Assembly: GCF_036588685.1 (NCBI RefSeq) | Contig: NC_086384.1 | Location: forward strand, 14,770,195 to 14,834,194 | DNA: 64,000 bases | From: Mytilus trossulus | Lineage: Eukaryota > Mollusca > Bivalvia > Mytilida > Mytilidae | Direction of reading: 5' to 3' | In this document: positions 13,460 through 27,000 of the stretch, in pieces | Position numbering within the stretch: position 1 is the first letter of the stretch | How the letters are laid out: every line of letters begins with the position of its first letter | Translations under genes and position numbers: made by a program | Notes under the pieces: model-generated | Seen by the model: the letters and a program-made list of their open reading frames with translations, nothing else | Told to the model about the DNA's origin: nothing | Database searches by the model: none

Positions 13460-14550
13460 GGACAGTACAGGTAGAGAGATTACAACTTCCTTACACATGT
13501 TACAGTGAAGTGTTGGATTGTGTAAGAAGATAATACTTTTGCAATTCATCAACAGAATAAAATAAATGAAACACTAAAATATTCATGACAAGCTTAAGGT
13601 TAATTGCATTTTTCAAAATGATTTTCTATAATCTTGTGTGATTTATTTAAAAACCATGAATTTACATTGGAAAGTTTGTGATATGAATATACATGTGACT
13701 TTAGAAGCACTCTCGGTCTTTGCTTTGAAATTGCCAGTTGAAAAAAGGAAATCAATTGCAATCACAGAGACTTGTTATATTATTTTATATGAAGTTATAC
13801 AAGGAGACAAATGCCTGTGATGCCGATAGAAAAATCTATGTTCTACAAAAACAAACGAAGACAAAATTATGACCCAATTAAACAAATATACATCCGACAA
13901 TTCTGTGGCCACTGTTTGTAATATCCAAACATAAATGACCTCAACATGATTTAGGAAAGATTTGAAGTTATATGAAATATTTATCAAAACAATGTATTGC
14001 ATGTATGTGGCGAGCATTTATTGCACAGCACTGTAAAGCAGTATCTAACATCTTGGTTTTGACATAATAATTACGGGCAGCTATTGCACAACACTGTAAA
14101 TAATTATCTTGCAAGATTAAAATGAATTGCATACAATTGGTCTAACTTCTTGGTCTTGATGGAAAACTTGCATGATTGTAAGTGTTAAAATTAAATCAAT
14201 AAAGGAATAAGAGTTGCATTACTTCCAATTGATAACGGCAAGCACTAAAAGAGGGACGAAAGATACCAGAGCGACATTCAAACTCATAAATCGAAAATAA
14301 ACTTACAACGCCATGACTAAAAACGAGAAAGACAAACATACAAACAATAGTACACATGACACAACATAGAAAACTAAAGAATAAGCGACACTAAACGTTG
14401 AATGCACTTACTAGACCAACATATGACCGAATCTGGCTTTCAAATAAAAGCATGTTGGCCTGTGAGCTGATGCTCACTTACGGCACTCGCGAATCAGACA
14501 TGGATAAACATTAAATGATACACATGGTAACTTAAAGTGTGTTTTTTTTC
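13460..14550. repeat. Segmental duplication, copy 1
   Basis: Aligns by eye, in the same orientation, with 16371-17415. Shared landmarks in order are TTTACATTGGAAAGT, GAAGCACTCTC, AAACAAATATACATCCGAC, GCACAGCACTGTAAAGCAG, then CTAAACGTTGAAT and CACTTACGGCACTCGCGAATC. Copy 1 also has a small internal duplication around 14040-14160. Neither copy holds a convincing ORF, so its content is unknown. Confidence 0.8.
14250..14398 (+). mobile_element. Interspersed repeat family A insertion with target-site duplication
   Basis: A 149-bp copy flanked by CACTAAA at 14243-14249 and 14399-14405. The paralogous site in segmental copy 2 (about 17263-17280) has a single CACTAAA and no insert, so this is a genuine insertion with a 7-bp target duplication. 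The body has GACGAAAGATACC, AACTCATAAATCGAAAATAA and ACATGACACAACATAG. No protein is encoded, so it is SINE-like. Confidence 0.85.
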
Positions 14551-16141
14551 TTTTTAAAATTTCTTTATTTCCATCAGTTGTTTGATACATTGTCTTCAAC
14601 AAGTCCTTGTGAAGAATACATATAATGTTCAATCATATTAGATTAAAATATACAACATCAATCTAATAAATATCTCTAAACATTAATTAAAAATTCATCT
14701 TCTGCTTTTCTTTGAATAATACATTCGCTTTTTTGGTTTTCATTTTCTGATCAGATACATAGTGTTTTCCGTAAATAGATAACAAAGCACTGGCAAAACA
14801 TTTTAAAACAAGAAAGCTCTTACAAAACTGTTGTCAATATAAAAAAAAATACGGAAACATTATATACTAGTAAAACAGGAAATTTCACCGGACATGAGCA
14901 ACAAAGAAATGTATACATATGTACATAATCAATTTACACATAACAAGCCGATAAGAGTTTTAATACAGGAAAGAAACTTCATACAAAATTGGCTACAAAA
15001 TTTAAGTCAACATTGAATTGTATTTTTAACTACCAGGAAAACAACACATTTAAAATGCGTAAATGGAAATTAATACAGTATATATAGGCTTGTAATGTTT
15101 TACTTTATAAATCAAAAATAATACCAAGTAGTTTGTGCTTACATTTGTAAGCAACATGCTGATTATAAACACTGTTTTCCCCTATTCATATAATGTTCAT
15201 TACTGGCATAAAATTGATCAGCTATTAGTACTTTTAAGAATTGAATATCTAAAGTAAGTCTTCAAAGTTTAGTAACAGGCTATAAAATTGAAAATGAAGC
15301 TTCTTTTGATAAGAACTATCCCTTAACTATAATTTATTTATTTTTTATCTATAAAGCATATTATATGTCTGAAAAAAAGGAAAAGGTTATTTGTATCTGA
15401 CTTTAAAATCTTCAATAATGAAATCTTGGACATTATTAACATAAATAATTAGAAGCAAAAAGTATAAAACAATAATACGTAAAACATGGGAATATTTCGA
15501 ATTCCTTTAGTGTTATGAAGTGATAAATATTAGAAATTATGATACATGAACGAGCTGCCACTTCATTTAAGTGTGCATTAACTGATATTTACAATTTTAC
15601 TGTGACCTCTTTTACAATTTTTAACAGCTACACTGAACTAATATTGTATAAAATATAGTTGTTCTTGTTCACGATGCAAAATTAATATGTGAAGGAGATG
15701 ATGCAGATTACACGACACGACGCAACGTAATTCATACGTGTATCACGTGTACTATCGATCCTAGATCATCATGATTTTAGAAATTAACATTACCTTACTA
15801 AGTTTAGAAAAAAATGAATACACATATTGTATGAAAACAAAAACATTCTCACCTCAGTTCAAAATAAGTTATTGTCAGCAAACATTTACTAATGGCGAGT
15901 CACCAAAGATAACCACCAATGTCACGGTTCAGTGAAGCTTTAATGAAACCATATACAATATAGGCGAAGAAACGTACCGTATTCCGGTAAATATCTTATG
16001 TAGAGCTGTTCTAATGCATGTATTAATATACTTAACTTTATACTGTATTGAGTATTCCTCCCAGATATTCAATAACTAATTTACAGGGATGCTTAATTGG
16101 AGCTGTAGATTAATCACATTGTTAACAGAAAAGGGAATACC

Positions 16142-16342
16142 GTATAGCGGGTTTATTTTCGCGGGTTGTATATTTTCGCTTACTTAGGTGGGTCAGGGAG
16201 AATCGCAAAAATAAAATTCCACCTAAATTAATCCAAACGATCGATACTCTCTGAAGGATCCGCCAAAATAAACGCCGCCAAATTTTTTGGATACTTTGTT
16301 GCCCCTAACTTTCACACCCGCGAAAATAACCCGCTACATAGG
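16142..16342. mobile_element. MITE with TAGCGGGTT terminal inverted repeats
   Basis: Begins TAGCGGGTTTATTTTCGCGG and ends CGCGAAAATAACCCGCTA, a terminal inverted repeat of about 20 bp around about 160 bp without coding capacity. The superfamily is not certain. It lies just before segmental copy 2. Confidence 0.82.
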
Positions 16343-16370
16343 TAGTACTAGTATCAGATTAATGATCCGA

Positions 16371-17415
16371 GTCAGACGGTATGTACTGGTAGAGAGAACT
16401 CGTATTTCTACAGTGAAGTTTTGAATTGTGTGAGAAAATATATATATGAAACACTGCAATATTCATATTTAGGTTATAATTGCAATTATTTTAAAAAGAT
16501 TTTTCTATAATCTTATCTAATTGATTTACAAACAATGACTTTACATTGGAAAGTGGGTTCTATGAATATAATACTCATACTAACTTACGAAGCACTCTCT
16601 GTCTTTGTTTTAAAACTGCCAGTTTGATTCCAATCACAATCACTTGTTTTATAATGTTATATTAGGGGATGTAAGAAAAATATTGAAACAAATGACTGTT
16701 ATGCCAATAGAAACATCTATGTTCTACACAAACAACACAAGACCACATTATGACCAAATTAAACAAATATACATCCGACAATTTTGTGGATATGATTTGT
16801 AAATATCCAACCATAAATAACTTCAACATGATTATGGAAAGATTTGAAGTTATATGAAATATTTAGCAAAACAATGTATGGCATGTATGTGGCGAGCACT
16901 TATTGCACAGCACTGTAAAGCAGTATCTTGCAAGTATAAAATAAATTACATACCATTGGTCTAACATCTTGGTTTTGACATAATAATTACTAGTAAAGTA
17001 AAGGAAGACCTGTCAGATTGTCAGAAGTTAGAAAATACTAAAGTAAGCAATCTGATAGATAAATGAAAGAATAAGAGTTTGTAGGGTTCGTGTTGTTTAG
17101 TCTTTAGTTTTCTAAGTTGTGTCTTATGTACTTTTATTGGTTTGTTTGACTTATTTCTTTTTTAGCCATGGCATTGTCAGTTTTTTTTCTATCTATGACT
17201 TTGACTGTTCCTCTGGTATTTTTCGCCCCTTTAGCATAAATGCCAATTTATAACAGCAAACACTAAACGTTGAATTCACGTACTAGACCAACATATGACC
17301 CAATCTGGCATTCACATAAAAGCATGTTGACCTGTGAGCTAATGCTCACTTACGGCACTCGCGAATCAGACATTGATAAGCGTTGAATGAGACTCACAGT
17401 AAGTTGAAGCTTATT
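16371..17415. repeat. Segmental duplication, copy 2
   Basis: Paralogue of 13460-14550, about 2.9 kb downstream in the same orientation and with substantial divergence. It lacks the family A insertion of copy 1 and carries its own at 17081-17240 in the opposite orientation. Confidence 0.8.
17081..17240 (-). mobile_element. Interspersed repeat family A insertion
   Basis: Minus-strand copy: GGGTTCGTGTTG, TCTTTAGTTTTCTA, TTAGCCATGGCATTGTCAG and CTATGACTTTGACTGTTCC are reverse complements of the family A body. Segmental copy 1 is uninterrupted at the corresponding place (near 14217-14225), so this insertion postdates the duplication. Confidence 0.8.
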
Positions 17416-17714
17416 GCCACACAATCCTCGGAAGATATCTAAAATGAATGGTGCTTAAATGATGACAACAAGACATAAACCTGTGTTCACTCTCCAGAAC
17501 AAGAATCTTTCGAAATCGATTGATTATTAATATGTCGTATGTAGAATTCCATTGATAACAAATTATGAACCGATTTGCTACAAAATACATTAGCAGAAAA
17601 GTCAAATGACAAATGAGCAGAGAGCAACCATTAGCAAAACAACAGCAGAATAACAAAGACGGTTAAATAAGATTTACAAAGAATGGTATTTCGCCCACAT
17701 CGATGTTATTTACC

Positions 17715-17885
17715 CCTAGTTTTTGGTGGGGTTCGTGTTGCTTTGTCTTTAGTTTTCTATCTTCGGTACTATTATTTGTCTGTTTGTTTTTTTTATTTTT
17801 AGCCATGGCGTTGTCAGTTAATTTTCAATCTATGAGTTTGGCTGTCCCTCTCGTATCTTTCGTCCCTGTTTTCTTATCCGAATAA
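17715..17885 (-). repeat. Interspersed repeat family A copy
   Basis: GGGGTTCGTGTTGCTTTGTC followed by TTAGCCATGGCGTTGTCAG, TCTATGAGTTTGGC and CTCGTATCTTTCGTCCC. Reads as family A on the minus strand, about 470 bp from the copy at 17081-17240. The short ORF across it has no independent support. Confidence 0.8.
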
Positions 17886-18099
17886 ATGAAAAATATTGAA
17901 AAACAACAGAACCATACTTTAGTCTTTTTACTATTGGAAGATCAATCTTACCTCTTCATCAAATGCTATATTTAACACCAGAAATACGATAAACACTAAA
18001 AACTGCACGGGTGTTGAGAGTGATATCATTATTGGATTTCAAGATTGAAATGAGAAAAAATCTTAAATTTTACTTATTACACCCTTGTTCAGTGCAGCA

Positions 18100-18600
18100 C
18101 AACTAAGTTTAGAAAAGAACAAAATTACTGAAACTTTACATCGACCAATGAACAATAAAATTGCGGTCAAGGTAAGATGGTCTCTGTCAGACAAACATGT
18201 ACATCTCAATATCATTCCATTGTCCAAACAGAGTTGGTCTTTTAGTATCTGATAACAGGAACAAAACTACAGAAATTTGACGTTAACCAATGAACCATAA
18301 ACATGATGGGAAACAGGATGGGTCTAACAGACATGTACACCTTAAAATCATTCCATATACCAGATATATTGGACCTACAGCTTATAGAATCTGATAAATG
18401 GATATGATCACTTATTCTAATCTTGTTCACTTGTGAATGAAATGAAGCCATGGCGAGGTCAACCCTATATGATGGACATGTAGTCCTTGCAATGATCACA
18501 TATACCAAATATAATATCGGAGTACTTTCAATTCCAAAAATATATAAAATTCTATTGAACAGCTGCTGAACCATTAAAGTGTGTTGAAGAAAACACTATG
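18100..18600. repeat. Degenerate internally repeated block
   Basis: Phrases like ACCAATGAAC(A/C)ATAAA, GACATGTACA, ATCATTCCAT and ATCTGATAA recur at intervals of about 150 bp. This has the look of the core-repeat region of a bivalve non-autonomous element. Boundaries are uncertain. Confidence 0.5.
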
Positions 18601-20777
18601 TCATTGCGCTTGCATCGGTTCCCCTCCGTCTTGAATTCTGCAACTTTTGTGACACGTCAAAGGACATCACATATTAAACAAACTTTTTTAATATTAATCA
18701 ATCTACGAACCATTGAAATGGAGTCATTGACATGTCATAAATCAGAACATAGGCCAGGGCATCTCCAAAGGAGAGACTTAAGATACTAAAGGGACATTTT
18801 AACTCATAAGCTGTACACATCATGATATAAAGTAGCCAGCTTTTCTATCGCCTGATATATATGAGGCTTTAAACAAAATGATAATCATAATTAAGTCTAT
18901 GAGGAAACAGGCGTGACAAAAACATTATTACAATCAGTATTCCATAAATAGGAGTAAATTTACCTTAATTACACGACTTAATCCGAGTTGCAGCTACTCA
19001 TCAAATGTTATGGACCCAAGGAAAATACTATATAAGTAGAAACACAGGCAATTTCAGTGTTCTGTAACAAGCAAGTTGAAAGGCAAGAGACACAATTGTT
19101 TCATATATTGTATACTTTTAATTCCACATATGATACTTTTCTTATATATTTCTATAGTAGCTTGCCACTACTAAAAAGTAAAATCATAAAAATACTGAAC
19201 TCTGAGGAAAATTCAAAATTAAAGGGCAAAATCAAAAATTCAAACGAATAGACAACAATAGTTATCAAAGGTACCAGGATTATAATTTATTATTATTATT
19301 ATGTAGAAAATGGTGTATTGAACCTTGTATAAAAGTTAGCTAAAACTCTCACTTGTATGACAGTCGCATGAAATTCCAAGCATAAATATCAAGACACTTC
19401 CACCACATATAGAATAAAATCTCAAAAACACTCTTTTATTTTGTATACCATAAAACCCAAATTGCAGTCTATTCCTAAATTTCTTAAGCCAAAGTGCCAT
19501 ATTTGGATAAATTTTGTTTTAGAAGATTTTTCAAATGCAGAAAACAGACCAAAGCTACTTTTATAGAAGGAATGCAGATATTGCTACTGAGGTCAATATC
19601 AATACTGCTTTACCAAAAAGGTAAGCCTATCTCAAGAGATAAATACAAATAGCAGAGAATTTTAAGTTTAGCCAGGTCTAAATTAAATAGAGTTTATGTA
19701 GACACTACATGCAGACCTAAATAATTATTTTGAACAGAATTTGTGCTAATGATCAAAATCTATGTCATAAGAAATATAATTTAAGATGAGTCTATTTTAA
19801 ATTTTCAATTTGAAGATTGAGTCTTTCAAAATATTCTAACAAAGAACTTTTTATATCCACATTGATAGCTGTCTATGGATAGCTGTACATCACAACACAA
19901 GAGGAGAATACTAAATGGTATACACCCTTCTATTTCCCTTTGAATATAGACAATAATATGTACAAGACCATATCTAAAACACACTGCTTACAGTAATATT
20001 CAGATTATGATAAACACATTGTGAACTCATGCCTATTTGCAAGGCCTGACATTGACAGGATAAGACTATTCATCTACATTGCAGTGCTCTATATTTTGTC
20101 TTGTAAACACATCATTTCCCATTATGCCTGCTGCAACTTCCTAGCATTGTCACATGAATGTGGAACAGGATCTGTCTACCAGTCCAGAGCACCTCTGATC
20201 CCCCTTAGATGTTTAGTGGATTGATCTAATTTGTTGCTCATTGTTTAGGTTTTTTTATGTAGTGTTTCAACTACTTTTTTATTGTTTTTTTCTTAATTTT
20301 TTGCTATGATTTTGCTGGGCTTGCTTTATTTTATGAGTTTTGATTGACGCTCATGCTTCTTTCATAGTTTTCATTTCAGATATGTTCTAGATCACTTTAT
20401 AAAGAGTGATCGATAGATTGAATATAGTGTTTAACACACCTTTCAGCAATACTGTGCTGTTTTATGGTGTAAAGTTCTTATTGGTTGAGAAAGTAGGAGT
20501 GCCCTGAGAATATCACTGACCTTCGGTGGGAAAACTGATAATCCTAGTCAATCAAGATAAGAGTCAGAGTGAACCTGCCACTTGTGGGATTCAAACAAAC
20601 AGAGTCAACAGGCTAGTGATACAGTAGTTCAACTACTTAGACCACTTGGTCCCTGAGGCTCTACATTTTAAGGACGAAATCTTGTTTATGCATTGCATCC
20701 CTTAGGCACAATCTTTTCTGTGGTGAAATTAAACTCATTACACAGCTTACATGACAAATTAGAGATACTTTTCTGAC
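18601..20777. other. Non-coding, 3' side of INTS11
   Basis: No exons recognised. It contains a fragment of repeat family B at about 19255-19290 (AGTTATCAAAGGTACCAGG), an ATT microsatellite near 19295, a family A fragment near 18770-18810 and the tRNA-derived SINE listed separately. Confidence 0.55.
20455..20660 (-). mobile_element. tRNA-derived SINE
   Basis: On the minus strand, TGGTCTAAGTAG fits the RNA polymerase III A box and GTTTGAATCCC, about 40 nt on, fits the B box. Downstream sequence (CAAGTGGCAGGTTCAC, CCACCGAAGGTCAG) recurs in diverged form at 27560-27700, 28285-28445 and 31925-32090. The tRNA-like part does not fold into an obvious intact tRNA gene. Confidence 0.65.
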
Positions 20778-20783
20778 TTTATT
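20778..20783 (-). terminator. Candidate poly(A) signal of INTS11
   Basis: AATAAA on the minus strand, about 280 nt beyond the INTS11 stop codon (21062-21064). Chosen as the first canonical hexamer downstream. Confidence 0.45.
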
Positions 20784-21061
20784 GAGCTTCCTCTGCAATT
20801 TAATAACAAGGAACCTTGATTCAAGAGCACAAAGATAAACAATGTCACTGTCATTACATAGCACATGATAATATGTGGCATACTTTATACACAATATATG
20901 CCATCAGTATTTATAAATGAGTACGATACAGCACATAACCTCTTTAACAAAGGCAATATTTAGTCTATATCAATTCTCCTAGCAGGAAACTTCTTCTACC
21001 TGCAGAATGCTATTTAAAGATATGATGCAACTCTGCAACAGCTGATGAAGGTACTATCATC

Positions 21062-24000
21062 TCAGGTGTCTAACTGTTCCTTCAACATCTTCAGAAGAAA
21101 GCTACCAACATCTTCATCCTGAAACAAGTAACAATCATACATTTAGCCTTTTCATCTAAATTTGTGTTTTTAATTTAAAATTAGAAAAGAAGGTGAAAAA
21201 GTCTTTGTGAGACCCCGAAATTGAAAGTATTATCATTTTCTTTTATTAAAGTATTGTCAATCAATTAAAAATCATCAAACAAATAATCTTGATTTGGAAC
21301 TGGCTGTTATCAAAGGGAAGCAATTCAATCTCAATCTCAATGTGTTTAAATCTCAGGAGAGATAAATCTTGTTACACGAGGGGGTATCTCGTCAACTATA
21401 GTCTATTTCTAAAACATATTTTGGATATTTATTTTGCTTAACCAAATTGTTTTATTATTAATTCATCACTTTGTGCTCGCAAAGTAAATTTTAATAGCAA
21501 CCCTGAGTATGTATTTGTTCTGCAATCTTTTGTGTTTTGTAAAAAGATAGTTTGTATTCTGTGCCTTGATGCCATATAGTTGATAATAACAATAATAGCA
21601 TGGGAGTTAAAAAATGAGACGTGTGAAAAAAATGTTCATTCACATTAAAGCAAAAAAACCTGACTCGTAATCTTTACGTATAGGAGACAAATCAGGTAGT
21701 ATAATATAATTTGTCGAATGATGGGTTGTTAATCAATGGGTGCGAGCCATTGTGACACTGATAAGGGGTTGGACAGAATCATGGGAACTATGGAATGAGA
21801 GGACTAGAAATAAAAATATGATGGATGAAAGCTTGAGACAGGGCGATTTTAATCGCGAGAAAAGTGTTGTTAAAACAGAGATAATTCTTGTTGATGAAAA
21901 ATGGGAGTGCAGGGGAACAGAATATGGAGGGAAGTAGGAGTTTGGGGAGGGAACTGGGAATCAATTCCCTGTGTCCACCAAACTGAAAGCCATTAGAGAA
22001 ATAAAGGAGTGTGGTCTGCCATGCATGTAAATAAATTCATCATAAATACCAGGACTAAATTTTGTATATACTCAGACGCGTTTCGTCTACAAAATAAACT
22101 CATCATAGATATCAGGACCAAATTTAGTATATACGCCAGACGCGCGTTTCGTCTACAAAAGACTCATCAGTGACGCTCTAATCCAAAAAAAGTTAAAAAG
22201 GCGAAATAAAGTACAAAGTTGAAGAGCATTGAGGACCAAAGTTCTTAAAAGTTTTGCCAAACCAAGCTAAGGTAATCTATGTCTGAGGTAGAAAAGGATC
22301 CATTATGCAGGGGATACAGATCACAGATTGGTCTAATTTGACAACTGATAAATAAAAATATGATGAATGCCTAATGTAATAGCGCTATCTAAATAAAAAA
22401 ATTTGTAAGGGTTCCCCGGAACCCAGTGTCTCGCCTACTTTTGCTGTAAATTGCAGGCTCAACAAAAATGAGGAAAAAAATCAATAAAAATATTCCTCTT
22501 GATACTATCTTCTGATTGTAAGAAGCTTCTGTCCAAGTTTTGTAAAAATCTAGGATAGTTAATGAATCTTATAAATGTTTTGAAAACTTTAACTACAGAC
22601 TGTATGTAATGTTAACTGGAAGAAAATCTAAGTCCATTTAAAAGTAAAATACAGAAAAAATTGGAGTTATCTTTTTCAAAATTTACTTCTGGATACTATC
22701 TTATGATCATAAACAAGCTTCTGTCTAAGTTTGGTATAAACCCAGGATAGTTTAAGAAATTTATTAAAATTTTAAAAATTTTAACCACAGAGTGAATGTA
22801 ATGTTTTCCCGCAGAAAAACTAAGTCCATTTAAAAGTAAAATACGAAAAAATGGAATTTTATTTTTACAAAATTTACTTTTGGCTACTATTTTATGATCA
22901 TAAACAAGCTTCTGTCCAAGTTTGTTAGAAATCCAGTATATTATAAGAAAGTTATTAAAATTTCAAAAACTTTAACCACAGAGTGAATATTTTTGGACGC
23001 CGCAGACGACGACGGAATGTAGGATCGCTTAGTCTCGCTTTTTCGACAAAAGTCGAAGGCTCGACAATAAATGAAAACAATATATATTTTTTTCAACCAG
23101 TTCAATTCTTATTATGTAGACCAAAAGTAGAGAAATATAGCATTTAATGACTCCAATAAGAACGCAGCCGGCAGAGCGCAGCTTCCCATGGTCGGACTGT
23201 GAACGGCAGGCCACAAACATCTCAATTATTGGATGTTGTCAACAACTACATACAGTTTTACTGCTTTCAATCAACAGTATATTTCCAAACAACTTATAAA
23301 AAATGATTAAGTCTTTCAACAAGGGTTATAAATAATAAGCAACGATGCAAAAATTGAATTTTAGAACATAAATAAGTCTCTTTAAAAAATGATTTCAAAA
23401 CAGTAATATCTATTCAATTTAACAAATATGTACTGAATAGTGTCATGTACCAGAAACAAACAATGGTTTGGAACAAACTATATCACTACGAACGACAACT
23501 CGACCTAGAATGTTACTCACATTTGTTGATAATGTAAACAAACATCGATTCACAAAAAAATGATAATATGTAGCAATTAACAACTATCAGAATGCTGTAG
23601 TTAAGATCATCAGGAAATTAATCTGGTTTGCTGCCCGGAGATGCCAATAAGTGATAGTTTACAAAATTATGTTTTCAGTGGACGTGATGAACTGTCCTTG
23701 CCAAAATTACAAATAATTCAGGTATCTAACATTTCTAACATATATTGATACCACGATAATACATTGATAATTCTGCCTTGTTAAAAATACCTTATTGTCA
23801 AAGAATACAGCAATAGTTATGTCGTCAACGGCCAAAGAAAAAATCGTGATGATCAAGCATGGAATTACGGAAATTGACCGTCTCCAAAAATATTAAATTC
23901 TAAAATTGAGTTATCGTCCTTTTCGCGCCAGACGACTATTGAAAAGGCTAATACATTTACAAATCAAACTTTAAAAGTTAATAATGGCAAATTGAAAAAA

Positions 24001-27000
24001 TAAAAGTTAATAATGGCAAATTGAAAAAATTATTACATGTACTTAGTATTATTTAGGAAATGCCTGTACCAAGTCAGGAATATGACAGTTGTTTTCCATC
24101 CCTTTGATATGTATGAGCTTTTGATTTTGCCATTTGGTAAGTGACTATAAGTTTTACTGTGGATTCATTAATATACTTGGATACCAATTTTCCTGGCTGT
24201 TTTTGCTACAGGGAAACCACAAATTTTAATATTCAACAAACTACAAATATTCTAGAGGAATGTATGTAGACTTTGCCAAATCAATAAAATCAAATTTCCA
24301 GGAATATGCAAGTTTTCCTCAAACCAAGAAAATTGTTACCCAAGAAAATAAATGAATCCACACTTAGTTTTCTTTTACTTTTTTTGTTATTTTGCTCTTT
24401 GATATTGTAAACTATCAGCTGCTCAACAAAGTATGAAGTCTTTTCAAGTTTTTGAAACAATATCAGCACAAACTCTTACTATTGTGACTTGCAGCTGATA
24501 TTTAACAATAACAAAAACATTATGCAGAATACTAGATGGTTAGTCCATATCTTTCCACACAAATGTGATCCAATGAAACTAGCCTAGGCTCTGTGTTGAA
24601 GACAGTTCTTTTCATAACTGTGACTTGGATGCAGTTGGCACTCATACCACATCTTCATTTATCTATATACTAGTTTGAGGATTCAAATATATCGATCTTT
24701 CAAGGCATTTTTTTTTTGGACATTTGAAATATTTACATTTTGATAAAAAGTATTATTATAATATCATGAATATACCATTGTATACAGAACTAAACAATAA
24801 AACTACAAACATTTGAAAATTTTGGCTGGAAAAAGATCCCAGATGGCTTTTACTCATGAAATATAAGTAATTAAATAAAGAACAAACCAATTGTAAAATA
24901 ACAAGAATTTTTACATATTTTTTATTATACGCCTGTCAAAATTTTGACAGGACGTATTATGGTATACAAATGTCTGGTGTCTGTCCGTTTGTCCGTCGTC
25001 ACCATGTCGCACCATTACTTGAGAACGACTTATCTATATTTCATGAAACTTAATACAGTTGTTTCTTATGATGGTCAAATGATCTGTATACTTTTTGGTG
25101 AAAATAAGATTTAACTTTTTGAGTTACAGCACTATGTAACTAAAACAGAGGTGTGTTTTTTTTCAAATGTCGCACCATATCTCAAAAACGATTCTTGATT
25201 ATTGCTTTATACTTTACATAGTTCTTAGTTGTATTAATATTAATATCTGTATACTTTTTGGTGATGATTCAATATTTCATTTTTGAGTTATTGAGTATTT
25301 TGTAAAAAAAGGGGGAGGGTTATTTTACATGTCATGCCATATCTCAAAAACTTTTTATGATTATTGCTTAAAACTTTACACACTTCTTTGTTATATTAAT
25401 GTAAAGATCTGTATTCTTTTTGGTGATGATTCAAGATTTCGTTTTTGAGTTATTGAGTATTTTGTAAAAAAGGGGAGTTTTTTTTTTTTCACATGTCGCG
25501 CCGTATCTCAAAAACAATTTATGATCATTGCTTGAAACTGTACACACTTCTTTGTTATATTAATCTAAAGATCTGTTTACTTTTTGGTTTGATTCAAAAT
25601 TTTATTTCAGTGATATTTAGTTGGTTTTTTTTTAAACCAGGGGGAGGGGGGTTCACATGTCCTGCCGTGTCTCAAAAACAACAAATGGTTATTGCTTAAA
25701 ACTTTCTCAGAAACTATTTATGATTATTGCATAAAACTTCCACACAAGTCATCAGGGGTATCATGCGCTCATGGCGCAGCTGTTTATTGGCACATTCAAG
25801 CTGTAGGTTTCTAAACCTGTTGCATTGCTGGATAAAACCGTTTTTGCATGGGGTTTGAAAATTAAAAATTTACCAAAGATATAACAATGTACAAACCTGA
25901 TGTGACCATGATACTAGGACTGATTTAGATTCTTCATCTCCTGAGACCTGGACCAATACTGAATCAGATATACTAATAGACCCGTCAGAGGAATAACTCA
26001 CAGGAAATTCTTTTAGATTTCTGAAACATTTAACAAATGCTTGAATGATTTCTATTCTATATACAAGGCTCCTTATAAAAATGAATAAAATACTTGTTTT
26101 GTTGATATGGTGTGGTCATAAAGTTATTTAAAAATATAATAATCTACGCCCTTTATGCCCCTTGGATCGACCCCTGCAATTGCAATCTTAATTTCCACAT
26201 CAGTATTTAGGACATATAACATTTGTTAGCCCTTGAAAGGGTTGAAAAATCAATATTAAAAGACAGTACTAATATACTTCTGTAAATTGATAATTAAGGT
26301 GGAACCAAATACCTTGACTAAAATTAATTCAGCCTGTTTAAATTTCATAAAATTTTGACAAAATATTTATTTACCCTTTGACAAAAATATCAAAATTTCT
26401 AAAAACTTGAACCAGACATATTATCAGAAAATAAATTATTTCAATTACCACATGGTATAATATAAATTATTTAATGCCCAAAAAGGCGCAAGCCAGGGCC
26501 GACCGTGCAAGGGCTGTATAGCCAGTCAAGGTCGTTAAAAACTTCCGTTTGTTGTTGTTATCAGAAAGAAAAAAAATGGTTTGATATATTGCAGTTTGAC
26601 AAACACTAATTTTGATCATGGAGAAGCTTCATATTTTTTTAACAATTTAATGTGATTAAAACGTTCAGCTGATTTTACAGAGTTGTCTCCCTGTAGTGTT
26701 ATGTACCTCACTTGAGACAGATATATTTCTTACGTTTTAACAAGTTGGTATATTCTATCTGCTGTTTGAGTTGTCTGCCCTTCCTCCTCTAACATGACTG
26801 TCGATGTAAATCTGAGATTGTGTTCCTCTAAACCTAAATCCTTCAAGGCTAATCCTGGATCAACCAATTGAAGTTTCTGAAAAGAAAAAGTCAAATTTGT
26901 AAACCATATTTTTATACTTTAATATGATTTTTTTATAAAACATCTCATTAGATAAATCCAGTCAATTTTTTCTTCAAAAAAATAATTATAGTTAAGTCTG

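Noticed and set aside
20580-20650. Functional tRNA gene on the minus strand
   Set aside because: A and B boxes are present, but arm pairing and anticodon loop are not convincing, and related sequences recur at three other sites, so it is a SINE.
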